From JAJKIV01 sp036741775 (GTDB lineage: Bacteria > Gemmatimonadota > Gemmatimonadetes > Gemmatimonadales > Gemmatimonadaceae), in contig DAINRQ010000008.1 in NCBI GenBank assembly GCA_036741775.1, forward strand, positions 1 through 64,000: 64,000 nt of DNA, written 5' to 3'. Shown in pieces: positions 42,558-51,664 of the stretch; the first letter of the stretch is position 1, and every line of letters starts with the position of its first letter. The notes beneath the pieces are model-generated. The model was not told the origin of the DNA and ran no database searches. It saw only the letters and a list, made by a program, of their open reading frames with translations. Made by a program: the position numbers and the translations under genes.

Positions 42558-43535
42558 TTAGCCGAACAGGGAAGTGCGAAGCACTGCCGGATCGAGTCGG
42601 CCCCCGTGGAAGGTGCGTCCCGTGGTCGTGCTCGTGAGCCACACCTCGCCCGGGCTGAACAGGAACTTGTCGATCTTGTAGAAGTCGCGCTCGTACCGCT
42701 CGAATACCTCGTAGAAAGGCGTGCCGTAGTCCGACGACGCCGACGCGGGCAAGCGAGCGGTGAGCTCCTCGAGTGTGGCGTCATCTGCGTTGATCGTGTA
42801 CCGTGCCTGTCCGCCGTAGAGGATGCAGTCGTTCGTCCTGCCGATCGCGCGGAGATCGTTCTTCGCGACGGGCGCCAGCGGCGCGGTCCCGATGGCCGAA
42901 TGGACATGCCTGACGTCGAAGCCGAGCGCGTCCATCTTGTGCAGGCCGGTCTCGATGACGCGCGCGGCGATCTGAACACTGCCGGCGACGCTTGCCGTCG
43001 GCGCTACGATGATCGTGAGGGCGGACGGCGGCAGCGCGGCCTTCTCACTTACCCACGCGGCGACGTCGTCGGACGGCAGGGTGCGTCCCTCGAGCACGAG
43101 CACGCCACGCGTCGCCTCATCGGCGTAGCCGAGTTTCGAGAACAGCTCCCCTTCGACCAGCGCTTTCGCGCGAATGGGCCCGGACCCCATGGCGAAGAAG
43201 TCGCCGACGCTGATGGACCAACCGGCATACTGCGAGGCCATGCATGCGATCGCCGGATGGTCGGTCCAGACCTGCACTGCCTGGTAGGCATCGCCACCAA
43301 TGGTGATGGGCACGAACGATACGGTGCCAAGTCCCGCCATGCACGTCTCGGCCATCATGCGGCCGGCGGCGAATCCGCCCGGTGCTTTCACGCCGGCGTC
43401 GATGACGCGGGCACCGCCGGGCAGCATGTGCACGTCTACACGGTAGCGGCGCGGGTGGGAGGCGAGGTCATCGGCGAGGATCCAGCCGCGCTCGTTGAGG
43501 TCAAGTGCCGTCAGGTGGTTCACGCTCGCACCCAT
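42558..43535 (-). CDS. mch: methenyltetrahydromethanopterin cyclohydrolase
   Basis: The product has 325 residues, the normal Mch length. Family-specific segments: GARVIDAGVKAPGGFAAGRM, MAGLGTVSFVPITIGGDAYQ, QVWTDHPAIACMASQYAGWS, SGPIRAKALVEGELFSKLGY and TNDCILYGGQARYTINADDA. It hydrolyses N5,N10-methenyl-H4MPT to N5-formyl-H4MPT in the cytoplasm, the middle step between MtdB and the Fhc complex. Its start overlaps the fhcC stop by 16 bases. Confidence 0.96.
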   Translation of the reverse strand: MGASVNHLTALDLNERGWILADDLASHPRRYRVDVHMLPGGARVIDAGVKAPGGFAAGRMMAETCMAGLGTVSFVPITIGGDAYQAVQVWTDHPAIACMASQYAGWSISVGDFFAMGSGPIRAKALVEGELFSKLGYADEATRGVLVLEGRTLPSDDVAAWVSEKAALPPSALTIIVAPTASVAGSVQIAARVIETGLHKMDALGFDVRHVHSAIGTAPLAPVAKNDLRAIGRTNDCILYGGQARYTINADDATLEELTARLPASASSDYGTPFYEVFERYERDFYKIDKFLFSPGEVWLTSTTTGRTFHGGRLDPAVLRTSLFG

Positions 43536-44341
43536 TCCAGAATTTCCCCCTTACCGATCGTTCCCGCGTCGCCGGTGAAGCGCCGGTAGCGCCCGCCCAC
43601 GATGTCATCGGCGATACGCATGCCGTAACGCTGTCGCAGGTGGACGAGTGCCAGCCTCACGTGTGGCGGCTCGTACGTGCAGGCGTAACTGTAGGTGACC
43701 GGAACGGCCACGCCACCGACCGCGACGAGCGTGCCCCGCTTGCTGCCCAAAGCGGGCTCGCTCCCTGCGCGACCGAGCACGATCACCGTGCCGGCAATGA
43801 TGGCACGCGCAGCCTGGTCCCCGGCATCTTCACCGACGCAGAGCAGGCCACGACGCATCCGCGCACCCGCTTCGACGCCGACCGACCCAGCCACGACGAT
43901 CTCCCCTCCCGTCATCCCGCGCGACGCACCAGGGGCCCCAGCGCCGACGCGGTCACCCGCACTGCCCCGGATCACGATCGAGCCGCCGGCCATCGCGAGC
44001 CCGACATCGTCGCCCGCCGCGCCGAGTACCTCGATGCGTCCGCCGCGCATTCCGGCACCAACGTGGGATCCGACGTCACCGTCGATGACGAGCTCACCAC
44101 CGGCCATGCCGGCGCCGAGACCCGCGACGCGCCTAACGTCCCCGCTGATGCGCATCCGGGCGGATCGCGCGCCACGAATGGTGAAGAGCTCGCCGAGCGG
44201 CGTTTCCCGCCGACCGACGAACACGGGCAACCTCCCGAGCTCGGCCTCATTCAGCGAGGCAGCGCGATCCGCCGTCAGCCCCTCCGCATCGACCGCCTCG
44301 GCGAGCGCCGCTCTGAGCGTCAGCGTCACCGTGTCGCTCAT
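43520..44341 (-). CDS. fhcC: formyltransferase/hydrolase complex subunit C
   Basis: The product has 273 residues. A right-handed beta-helix made of repeated Gly-rich rungs dominates: GGELVIDGDVGSHVGAGMRG, RIEVLGAAGDDVGLAMAGGS, IVIRGSAGDRVGAGAPGASR. This is as in FwdC/FmdC and the C-terminal domain of glutamate synthase. The C-terminus FTGDAGTIGKGEILEWVRA is also typical. FhcC is a structural subunit of the Fhc complex. It overlaps fhcD by ATGA and mch by 16 bases. Confidence 0.95.
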   Translation of the reverse strand: MSDTVTLTLRAALAEAVDAEGLTADRAASLNEAELGRLPVFVGRRETPLGELFTIRGARSARMRISGDVRRVAGLGAGMAGGELVIDGDVGSHVGAGMRGGRIEVLGAAGDDVGLAMAGGSIVIRGSAGDRVGAGAPGASRGMTGGEIVVAGSVGVEAGARMRRGLLCVGEDAGDQAARAIIAGTVIVLGRAGSEPALGSKRGTLVAVGGVAVPVTYSYACTYEPPHVRLALVHLRQRYGMRIADDIVGGRYRRFTGDAGTIGKGEILEWVRA

Positions 44342-45255
44342 GGTGCCGCCCCCGCGCCCTCGCCTTCGCTCATGATCTCGCGAAGGTGGAAGTGATGCGG
44401 CCCGAGTTGCCCACCGAAGTTCCCGGCGGTAATCGTGCGAATGCCAGGCCGACACGCCGCGTCGATTCCCACGCGCATTGCCTGCCGGATCGCCTGTTCG
44501 TCGAGACCGTCCAGGACGAGCTCGAGCACGGCGTTCATATCCGCCGAGAGCAACGACGTCGTGAGCGGACGCAGCGTCGGGCAGAACGCGTCGTTCGTCG
44601 TGGCGGCAACGCCCTTGTAGCGTCGCGAGCCGACCTTGCTTCCGCTGCGCGCGATTCCTCCGGGGAAGGGGAGGATCACGCCGCGCACGCTGGCGATCGC
44701 GCTGACGGCTGCCTCCGCGGCGGCGAGGGTCGCGCGCAGGTCGCCGCCGAGGATGATGAAATTGCCGCCGCCAATGCCCTTCACTGCGCCGAAGCTCTCC
44801 TGCACGAGATGCTCGCCGTCCATGACGGGAATGCGCCAGTAGCGCTCGCCGCCGACCACCTTGCTGCCCTGGAAGCCGTCGCCGAACGCGCGAAGCGCAC
44901 GACCGGCGGGAATGCGGCGTTCCGTGTCAGGTAGCCCGTCGAAGCAGCTCGTGGTAGGGCAGGTCAGTACAGCCTGGCCGATGCGTTCGACGAGGCGCTT
45001 GCCCAGCCCTTCGGTATCCATGGCGAAGAGCAGCACGCTCACGCCCGGCCGCTCGTCAGGCGTCTCGCTCGGTGCAAGCTCGCATTCGATAGCTGCCTCG
45101 CACTTGCACGCGATGACCGATGTCGCGAATCCCGTGAGCTCGAGTGCTGCCGTGCGCGCCCACTTCGCATCGATCGCGGTGATGACGATTCGCGCCGCGC
45201 GCATTGGAAACGCTTCGGCGAACGTGTCCTCGATGAACACCCCTCGCCGTTCCAC
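44338..45255 (-). CDS. fhcD: formylmethanofuran:tetrahydromethanopterin formyltransferase (Fhc subunit D)
   Basis: The product has 305 residues; GTG 45255 begins one base past the fhcA stop. Motifs of Ftr: VFIEDTFAEAFPMRAARIVI, FATSVIACKCEAAIECELAP, VLTCPTTSCFDGLPDTERRI, VGGERYWRIPVMDGEHLVQE and IGGGNFIILGGDLRATLAAA. It moves the formyl group between tetrahydromethanopterin and the methanofuran-type carrier. The product is embedded in the fhcB-A-D-C gene order typical of bacterial C1 clusters. Confidence 0.96.
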   Translation of the reverse strand: MERRGVFIEDTFAEAFPMRAARIVITAIDAKWARTAALELTGFATSVIACKCEAAIECELAPSETPDERPGVSVLLFAMDTEGLGKRLVERIGQAVLTCPTTSCFDGLPDTERRIPAGRALRAFGDGFQGSKVVGGERYWRIPVMDGEHLVQESFGAVKGIGGGNFIILGGDLRATLAAAEAAVSAIASVRGVILPFPGGIARSGSKVGSRRYKGVAATTNDAFCPTLRPLTTSLLSADMNAVLELVLDGLDEQAIRQAMRVGIDAACRPGIRTITAGNFGGQLGPHHFHLREIMSEGEGAGAAP

Positions 45256-45256
45256 G

Positions 45257-46924
45257 TCAGGGCACTCCGCCTGACGCCGCACCAGCGGCGAGCGGTGACG
45301 GCGCGTCGCGCAGATCGGCGACCGGGAAGTTCGCGAACCGCACCGTCGCATAACGATCGAAGTACGTGCGGATCTCGCGCGTCACTGCGGTGTCGAAGGG
45401 CGGGCGCACATACAGTCGTCTGCCGGCCGGGGCGCGTCGGAGCTCACCATCGTCGACCACGAGGACCCCGCCCTTCACCACGTAGCGTGGCGTCGAGAAC
45501 ATTCGCGCGCGGTCGGCGTCTGCCGCGTAGACGGTGACGTCGGCGTCCGCTCCAACGGCGAGGTGTCCTTTGTTTCGCAGCCCGAGCAGGCGCGCAGGCC
45601 CGGCGCGAGTCACGATCGCGATCTCGCCGAGCGTGTACTCCCGGTCCAGGCCATCGAGGAGCGCACTCCCTTCCAACAGCCGCGGCTCCACTCGGCGAAG
45701 CTGATCGTCGCGGTACGCCCGGTCCATCAACAACCGAATGAGCGCCGGATAGGACATGAACGATCCGCCATTCGGATGATCCGTGGAGAGAACCACCCGC
45801 CACGGATCCGACGACAGCAGGAACAGCTCGAGCCCGATGGCCCACTGGAGCGCGGCGACGGCAGCCCGCTCCTTGTACTCGTGAGGCACAACGCCGCAGC
45901 CCGTCTCGAGCTCGATGTCCACGTTCGCCCACTTGCGCCCACCGCTCCTGTGCAGCAGGTACTCGACCGGCGCGTCGGCCGTGAGGGTCGCGGCGGGCCC
46001 GAACATCACCTGACCGACATCGGCACTGATGCTCGGGTGCGCGTTGACGTACTCGATGATCTCACGTGCGCCCGTTCGCCATCGACCGTCCGAAGTCGCT
46101 CCGTAGCTATGAAACTGGAGGTGCGTGAAATGCGCCCTGCGGCCCTCCACTGCTCGCATCGTGGCGAGTGTGGTCGCCGCATTCCCGGGCAGGCCGAGGT
46201 TATTGCAGTGAATGTGCGCGGCGTGCGGTAACCCGACCGTGACTGCCGCGTCGACGAGGGTCTCGAGAATGGCTCGCGGCGTTACCCGCCCACCTAACGC
46301 GGTGTCGAGGTCGGTTCGGTCACGAAGCCCTCGCTTCCAGCGCTCCACACCGCCCGGGTTCACGATCTTGATCGCATACGCACCCGTTGCGCCGAGGAGC
46401 CAGGCAGCATACTCCCGGGCGCGCTCACGTTCGCCGGCGTCGATCTGTCGAAGCAGGAAGTCGTCGTTGCCGAGGAGGGCGAAGAACCCGCCGTCGACGA
46501 CGGGCGTGTCGTCGAGCTGACTGTGCGCGAGGCGCGCCATGAGCGGCGCGACCGCGGCATCGAACACGGTCGTATAGCCGAGCCCCGCGTACCGGTAGCC
46601 CGTGGTGAACGTGCTCGGGACCGTTCCACCGACGCCGGAGCGCGGGACGGTATCTGCGTCGACGAGGGGCGGGGCGGGGGCGGAATCGGACGCGTGTGCC
46701 TCGGGGAGCAACCGCCGCGCGACGTTCACGGCGCCGCTTGCCACGTGCGCGTGGATGTCCACTCCGCCCGGCATCACGATCATGCCTCGCGCGTCGAGCC
46801 GGGGCGCGCTCGCCGGCAGCGTGTCAACAACGCTCCCGGCGTCGATGCAGATATCGCGTACCTCGCCATCGATGCCGTTGGCCGGATCGTAGAGCGTGCC
46901 GCCCACAACGCGGAGCTGGGTCAC
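45257..46924 (-). CDS. fhcA: formyltransferase/hydrolase complex subunit A (formylmethanofuran hydrolase)
   Basis: The product has 555 residues. It is an amidohydrolase with the metal motif MPGGVDIHAHVASGAVNVAR. The modified-Lys strand is probably in GAYAIKIVNPGGVERW. His pairs follow in HAAHIHCNNLGLPGN and RAHFTHLQFHSYG, and the last Asp in VVLSTDHPNGGSFMSYPALI. It hydrolyses the formylated carrier to free formate, the exit step of the pathway. It overlaps fhcB by ATGA and abuts fhcD. Confidence 0.96.
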   Translation of the reverse strand: MTQLRVVGGTLYDPANGIDGEVRDICIDAGSVVDTLPASAPRLDARGMIVMPGGVDIHAHVASGAVNVARRLLPEAHASDSAPAPPLVDADTVPRSGVGGTVPSTFTTGYRYAGLGYTTVFDAAVAPLMARLAHSQLDDTPVVDGGFFALLGNDDFLLRQIDAGERERAREYAAWLLGATGAYAIKIVNPGGVERWKRGLRDRTDLDTALGGRVTPRAILETLVDAAVTVGLPHAAHIHCNNLGLPGNAATTLATMRAVEGRRAHFTHLQFHSYGATSDGRWRTGAREIIEYVNAHPSISADVGQVMFGPAATLTADAPVEYLLHRSGGRKWANVDIELETGCGVVPHEYKERAAVAALQWAIGLELFLLSSDPWRVVLSTDHPNGGSFMSYPALIRLLMDRAYRDDQLRRVEPRLLEGSALLDGLDREYTLGEIAIVTRAGPARLLGLRNKGHLAVGADADVTVYAADADRARMFSTPRYVVKGGVLVVDDGELRRAPAGRRLYVRPPFDTAVTREIRTYFDRYATVRFANFPVADLRDAPSPLAAGAASGGVP

Positions 46925-48207
46925 ACCGGACCTCGTAACGCACGAGCGAGCCGCCCGAGCACGACCTCGGCCGACAGCGGCCCGTGCAACGACGGTCGGA
47001 GCGGGAGTGGCACGTCATCGGTGCGGAGGGCAATTCCTGGTGAGTGGATGCCGGGTATAGTTGTGTCGATCCGAATCGCGGCAGCGCCGAACGTCGCTTC
47101 GCTGGCACGCGGGCCAATGACGACGCAGCTCACACCGGCCATCATCTCGACGACGCGTGGGGACAATGCGGTCGCGTCACCGACGACGAGCACGACATCG
47201 ATCGCGCCGCGCTCGAGACTCGCGACTGCCGAGCCATCGTGCGGGCGATAGCGTGGAGCCCCGCGAGCGAAGTCCACGGCCATCGGATAGCCGGTCTGGG
47301 CCGTCAGAATCGCATCGGCGCCGGATCGGTTCCCCCCAGCGCGCAGTGCGATGGCTGCATAACGCGTTGCGTCGTTGAGCGCCTGCGCCAGCGCGGCAAG
47401 TGCGTCGAACCGGCTCGGCGATCGTGACGCACGGTCGTCGGGCTCCGCATCATAGACGAGAGCGCCGTAGCGTGCGTCGAGCAGGAGGGGAGCAAGCTCG
47501 CGTGCGTTGACCCACGCCACGCCCTCGCGTTCGGCAAGCAGTTTTCGGTCCTCTTGTCGCGTGGACGCGAACGCGCGCAGCGCAGTCAGCGTTGCGACTT
47601 CATCGGCGGCGTCGATCGTGATTCGATGATCGGCCTCCGCGGGGCCGGTGGCCCGACCGACGTCGACCGAGATCACGCGCCGGGCCGACCGGCCTCCAGG
47701 CACGTGGAGACCGTTCGGCTGTGGCGCGTAGCGCGACGCGAATCTGGGATATCGATGATCGATGTCCACCGACCAGAACACGACCACGTCGGCGCGGTTT
47801 CGAATCTCGCCCAGGGTGGCGGACGCCTGCCCTCGTTCCTGAGACACGAGCACGGGCGTGCGTGCTGTCGCGGTTGTCGCGGTGTCGAGGATGCCGTGGA
47901 GGAAATCGGCGATGGCGGCACCGGCTCGCTGCGCCTCACACGAGACATTCGGCGCGAGGTACACGAGGACGCGTTGCGCTCCGGTCAGACGCTCGGCGGC
48001 CGCGGTTATCGCAGCCTCGGGCGACGCATCGATGCCATCGAGGACGGTTCGCGCGGGCACAATGCCGTCGCCGAACCATGCTGCACCTAACGCGCACGCA
48101 TTGCGCGCTTCGCGGATACGGCCGGAGCCCGCGATGACGGTGATGTCATCGCAGAGGCACCCGCATCCCATGCAGGTGACGTCTTCGACCAGCGAATGCG
48201 TGCTCAT
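46921..48207 (-). CDS. fhcB: formyltransferase/hydrolase complex subunit B
   Basis: The product has 428 residues. It is homologous to the molybdopterin subunit FwdB/FmdB: a Cys-rich start VEDVTCMGCGCLCDDITVI (Cys12, 15, 17, 19), then ACALGAAWFGDGIVPARTVL and VWFSVDIDHRYPRF-like core (here VVFWSVDIDHRYPRFASRYA). In bacterial Fhc this subunit is thought to be a structural remnant, because the complex is hydrolytic rather than redox-active. Retention of several N-terminal cysteines here is worth noting. Both ends overlap neighbouring genes by 4 bases. Confidence 0.94.
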   Translation of the reverse strand: MSTHSLVEDVTCMGCGCLCDDITVIAGSGRIREARNACALGAAWFGDGIVPARTVLDGIDASPEAAITAAAERLTGAQRVLVYLAPNVSCEAQRAGAAIADFLHGILDTATTATARTPVLVSQERGQASATLGEIRNRADVVVFWSVDIDHRYPRFASRYAPQPNGLHVPGGRSARRVISVDVGRATGPAEADHRITIDAADEVATLTALRAFASTRQEDRKLLAEREGVAWVNARELAPLLLDARYGALVYDAEPDDRASRSPSRFDALAALAQALNDATRYAAIALRAGGNRSGADAILTAQTGYPMAVDFARGAPRYRPHDGSAVASLERGAIDVVLVVGDATALSPRVVEMMAGVSCVVIGPRASEATFGAAAIRIDTTIPGIHSPGIALRTDDVPLPLRPSLHGPLSAEVVLGRLARALRGPV

Positions 48208-49664
48208 ACGCCGGCCGAGGCCCACGCCTCGAGCGTCTCGTAGATCGCGTCCGCCTGTCGCACGAGTGCCGCGAGGCAGTCGGCCGCATCGGCGCCGTCC
48301 GCGAAGACCGTGCACACCGGGTGACCTGCGGCGATGCGTTCGCCAGGGTGCGGGACGTCGCGCACGGCCGGGTTGTCGAGCCACTCGGCCGTATCGCCGC
48401 ACACCACATCACGTTGGGCATAGACAATCGACTTTCCAGTCGCGATTCCGTGGCGCACGGCTGCCTCACGGAAGTCGAACGACGGCAGCGTTCCGTCGGT
48501 GCAGGCCTGGGCGTGGGCAGAGAAGACCGAAAGGCCGCCCGCGCGCTCCACGAGCTCCATGGAGGCCGAGTATCGCGGGTTGACCTCGGTCAGGAACGGC
48601 GTGCCGTCGCGCGCGACGAAGTCGATGCCGTTGACGCCGACGAGCCCGAACTCCTCGGCGACGAGGTTCGCGAGCGTCATGGCGGCGCGGGCAAGTCGAC
48701 TATCGACGCCGAACTCGGGGTCGTGCGGGCCTGTGAGAATATTTCCGCAGTACTGGAATCCGGTGGCGCCGAAAGCCGGGTCGCCGGCGATCTGGCGCGT
48801 CAGGCACAACGGGACGGCGCGCCCCTGCGCGGCGACGAAGGCGATGGAGCCAGGGATACCGTCGATCCGCTCCTGGACGTAGCTGGCGCGGGGAATGGGG
48901 TCGCCGGGGTTCCAGGGCCGAATCCCGTGGCCGCCGCCGGAGCGGCGAGGCTTGAGTAGCCACCGTGTCGCTCCGAACGGAGCGGCCGCAGGCCGCGCAG
49001 TCGAGGAATCGCCGTCGTCCCGAGCGAGGGTCCCTCTACCGGGATGACCGGAGAAGACCTGACGCAGATGGCCGCAGATTTCGCCGATTTCGCAGAATCC
49101 CTCTACCGGGAGGCCTTGTCGCGCGGGAGTAGCCACTATCCCGGTAGAGAGAGAATCTGCGCTCTTCTGCGAAATCTGCGGAATCCGCGTCAGGTCTCCT
49201 TCATCGTCCCGATAGGGGGCTTTCCCCTCTCCCGGGACGACGGCGATTGCTCGACTCCGGCGCTGCGCGCCTCCGCTCGGAATGACAATCGGACACGCTA
49301 CCCCGCGACGCTCCAATGCCTCTGCCAGCTGCAACGGGTCACGCACTCGGCGCAAAGCCTCGGGCGGATTGCCGAGCAACGTCCGCCCACGGGCCAGTGC
49401 GCCAACCGCGCGCGGATGGTTCTCGAAGTTGGCGACGTAGGCGACCGTGTCGCATCCGATTGACGCCGCGACGCGAGCGGCAGACGACGCCGTGAACGGC
49501 ACGCCGAAGTCACGCGGCATCGACAGTCCACGCACCCCGGCTGCCTGGTCGAGATCGCCGAACGCATCGAGTGCCGTCACCTCGTACCCCGCCCGTGCCG
49601 CCGAGTCGGCGGCGGTGCGCGTCGATACGCCGGCAATGAGGACGCGCGGCAATGCGTTAGGCAT
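48204..49664 (-). CDS. ATP-grasp protein of the H4MPT cluster, carrying a ~106-residue in-frame repeat insertion
   Basis: The product has 486 residues; start ATG 49664. The N-terminal pre-ATP-grasp domain is VLIAGVSTRTAADSAARAGY to LLGNPPEALRRVRDPLQLAE. The ATP-grasp part resumes with RWLLKPRRSGGGHGIRPWNP, SYVQERIDGIPGSIAFVAAQ, FGLVGVNGIDFVARDGTPF and the metal site LTEVNPRYSASMELVE. Homologues in C1 clusters are ~370-380 residues and are suspected ligases in methanofuran-type carrier synthesis. Residues ~127-232 are not part of the family but come from the 320-bp element 48967-49286. The insert sits just before the ATP-binding strand, a loop position. Whether the protein is still active is unknown. 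Confidence 0.85.
   Translation of the reverse strand: MPNALPRVLIAGVSTRTAADSAARAGYEVTALDAFGDLDQAAGVRGLSMPRDFGVPFTASSAARVAASIGCDTVAYVANFENHPRAVGALARGRTLLGNPPEALRRVRDPLQLAEALERRGVACPIVIPSGGAQRRSRAIAVVPGEGKAPYRDDEGDLTRIPQISQKSADSLSTGIVATPARQGLPVEGFCEIGEICGHLRQVFSGHPGRGTLARDDGDSSTARPAAAPFGATRWLLKPRRSGGGHGIRPWNPGDPIPRASYVQERIDGIPGSIAFVAAQGRAVPLCLTRQIAGDPAFGATGFQYCGNILTGPHDPEFGVDSRLARAAMTLANLVAEEFGLVGVNGIDFVARDGTPFLTEVNPRYSASMELVERAGGLSVFSAHAQACTDGTLPSFDFREAAVRHGIATGKSIVYAQRDVVCGDTAEWLDNPAVRDVPHPGERIAAGHPVCTVFADGADAADCLAALVRQADAIYETLEAWASAGV
48967..49286. mobile_element. 320-bp MITE-like repeat inserted within the ATP-grasp gene
   Basis: Left end GTCGCTCCGAACGGAGCG and right end CGCTCGGAATGAC match the terminal inverted repeats of the family (complete copy 27742-27850). 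GCAGTCGAGGAATCGCCGTC is an internal match. Nested inside is a second inverted pair: GACCTGACGCAGATGGCCGC near 49055 against GCGGAATCCGCGTCAGGTC near 49190. No transposase is encoded. The host frame is open throughout. Confidence 0.8.
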
Positions 49665-50751
49665 CGACGATACCCAGACGCGCGCGAGCAACGCTCGGCG
49701 GAATGAGCGCGAGGTAGTCGAGCACCGTCCCGGACGCCGCCTCGATCGCGAGCGCCGTCACGAGATCGGCTTCAGCGCCACCCGAGAGGCCGTCCGCGAT
49801 GAGGGCGGCTCCCTGCGCCGCTTGCTTGGCCGTCGACGCGAACCCGCGAAGCTCATGGACGACCACGCCTGGCGCGACGGTTTCGAGCCGACGCGCTATC
49901 TCGGTGCGCACGCGCGCGACGCGCGCCATTCGTCCAGAGAGCACGACCTCCGACGCTGTCGGCGCCGAAACTCGAAGCATCGCGATCGCCTTCACCGCGC
50001 TCTCGATGTATGCCTCCCACGCGATACGCGCGGGACCCGCATTGCTCTCGACGAAACTCTCCGGCGTGGCGCCCGAGTCGCCCATGACCGCAGCGGCGCC
50101 ACCACGGAAGAGTGTCTGCTTCGTGATGGTTCCGGCGAGGTACGCGACCTCGCCGTCCAGCGCGCCCGCAGCCAGGAGGCCCATGGGCCCCGACGTGCCG
50201 CCGACGCCGTCCACCACCGCGCCTCGCTCGACCGCGATCGCCGCCGAGAACGCACCGCCAAGCTCGAGCAGGATGAGTGACACGTCGCGCACCGAGCCCC
50301 CGCGACGCGACGCCTGCTCGCGAATCGCCAGCGCCGTCGCGCACAGCTTGTCCGCGGTCCCCATGTCGACGCGATTCACCTTGCGGTGCGCCGGCACCGT
50401 GGGCAGGTGCACGACGCCCGGTGTGAACACGACGGGTAACTTCGACGCCGCGAATGCGCGCGCCAGCGACCGAAGCCCACCAATGCCACCGCCGTCGCCG
50501 TCGGCCGCCAGATAGGCGAGTCGCAGATCGACGTCGGTGAGATCGCGCGCGCGGCGCAGCGGCAGACCGTACCCTGATGGCCCGGCAACGAGATCGACCG
50601 AGTGCCATTGCTCCAGCGACGCCACGAACCGCGCCGGGTCCGCGAGCGTCTCGCGGGTCGGACGTGACTCATCGAGGAAGAGCCGACCGTCATCGAGGCC
50701 ACACACGTCGATGCTGACGGTGCCGGGGTCGATGCCGATGACGCGCGGCAC
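49657..50751 (-). CDS. DUF1464 family protein (ASKHA-fold kinase-like) of H4MPT clusters
   Basis: The product has 364 residues from GTG 50751. The N-terminal phosphate loop VIGIDPGTVSIDVCGLDDGR and later VSLILLELGGAFSAAIAVER are typical of the acetate/butyrate-kinase-like DUF1464 family. Its members are found in archaea and in bacteria with methanopterin. The segment DGVGGTSGPMGLLAAGALDG and the AASTVLDYL-like end (here AASGTVLDYLALIPPSVARA) fit as well. Substrate unknown; a phosphorylated cofactor intermediate is a fair guess. It overlaps the ATP-grasp gene by 8 bases and follows mtdB by 3. Confidence 0.85.
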   Translation of the reverse strand: MPRVIGIDPGTVSIDVCGLDDGRLFLDESRPTRETLADPARFVASLEQWHSVDLVAGPSGYGLPLRRARDLTDVDLRLAYLAADGDGGGIGGLRSLARAFAASKLPVVFTPGVVHLPTVPAHRKVNRVDMGTADKLCATALAIREQASRRGGSVRDVSLILLELGGAFSAAIAVERGAVVDGVGGTSGPMGLLAAGALDGEVAYLAGTITKQTLFRGGAAAVMGDSGATPESFVESNAGPARIAWEAYIESAVKAIAMLRVSAPTASEVVLSGRMARVARVRTEIARRLETVAPGVVVHELRGFASTAKQAAQGAALIADGLSGGAEADLVTALAIEAASGTVLDYLALIPPSVARARLGIVDA

Positions 50752-50754
50752 GCG

Positions 50755-51654
50755 TCACACGGGCGGCGGGACGGGCGGCGGCGCGGGCGTCGGCTGCACG
50801 AGCTCGCGCGCGACCTCGCCGATGGTCTCGGCGTCGAGCACGAGGTCGTTGCGTTCGAAGAGCTTCGCGATGCACCGCTTGTGGATCTTCATCTTGAAGT
50901 TTCCGACGCCGAGCGCACCGAAGGCCTTGGCGCCCTCGCGGTCCACGCCGGCGTCGGTCACCTCGATCCCCTCGATCCCCAGCGGCGGGACGGCGTTGAG
51001 GTCGGCGATGGCGCGGATGCGCCGTCGCCCGCGCCAGGCGTCGAGCGGCACGAGTCGCACGCCGGCGGGTCCGGCATTCAGGACCACTTCGGCGTCGCCT
51101 AACGCCGAGCCGACCTGCGTCGGATCGGCGACCACGACCGCGTGCACCGTGCCGCCGAACCGGTCTCGAATCTGTCCGGCCACACGCTCGGCCTCCTCGG
51201 CGTGGCGCGAGGTGATGGTGACGTCGGCGCCGGCGCGGGCCAGCAGGCCGGCTGCGCGCGTTCCAACAGGCCCTGTCCCGGCAATGATGACCACACGCCG
51301 GCCGTGCACGTCGCCCACCGTCTGGGCCAGCTTCGCGACCGCGGCGACGGCGGTGGTGTTCGACCCGTTCGAGTCGAGCATCACCGACACGCGCAGCGGG
51401 CCGAGGAATGTCGCTTCGACGGCGGAGAGGAGACGCTGACCGGTGGGCATGTCAGCACCGCCGATGAAGATGGCGGTGCTGTGGAGGTCTTTGGGTCCGC
51501 GCGTGAAGATCGCGCCATGCACCAGATCGCGGACTGCCTCCTCGGTGACGCCGCCGTAGCTCATGACTTCGTCGGCGCCACCGTCGAACGCGACGATGCG
51601 ATCGAATACGCTCGCGTAAGGCGAGCTGTCGAGATGCAGGAGAAGCTTGCGCAT
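50755..51654 (-). CDS. mtdB: NAD(P)-dependent methylenetetrahydromethanopterin dehydrogenase
   Basis: The product has 299 residues. MtdA/MtdB signature: KLLLHLDSSPYASVFDRIVA, GGADEVMSYGGVTEEAVRDL, HGAIFTRGPKDLHSTAIFIG and the catalytic-domain DSNGSNTTAVAAVAKLA. The Rossmann motif is VVIIAGTGPVGTRAAGLLAR, followed by ITSRHAEEAERVAGQI. It oxidises methylene-H4MPT to methenyl-H4MPT with NAD(P)+. MtdB rather than MtdA is favoured because it adjoins fae and mch and no folate enzymes are near. A Pro-rich tail (PTPAPPPVPPPV) is unusual. Confidence 0.95.
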   Translation of the reverse strand: MRKLLLHLDSSPYASVFDRIVAFDGGADEVMSYGGVTEEAVRDLVHGAIFTRGPKDLHSTAIFIGGADMPTGQRLLSAVEATFLGPLRVSVMLDSNGSNTTAVAAVAKLAQTVGDVHGRRVVIIAGTGPVGTRAAGLLARAGADVTITSRHAEEAERVAGQIRDRFGGTVHAVVVADPTQVGSALGDAEVVLNAGPAGVRLVPLDAWRGRRRIRAIADLNAVPPLGIEGIEVTDAGVDREGAKAFGALGVGNFKMKIHKRCIAKLFERNDLVLDAETIGEVARELVQPTPAPPPVPPPV

Positions 51655-51664
51655 CCCGCGCGTT

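Noticed and set aside
49044..49463. Separate plus-strand gene over the repeat insertion (139 residues)
   Set aside because: It is made of the inserted repeat and antisense sequence of the ATP-grasp gene and has no ribosome site.
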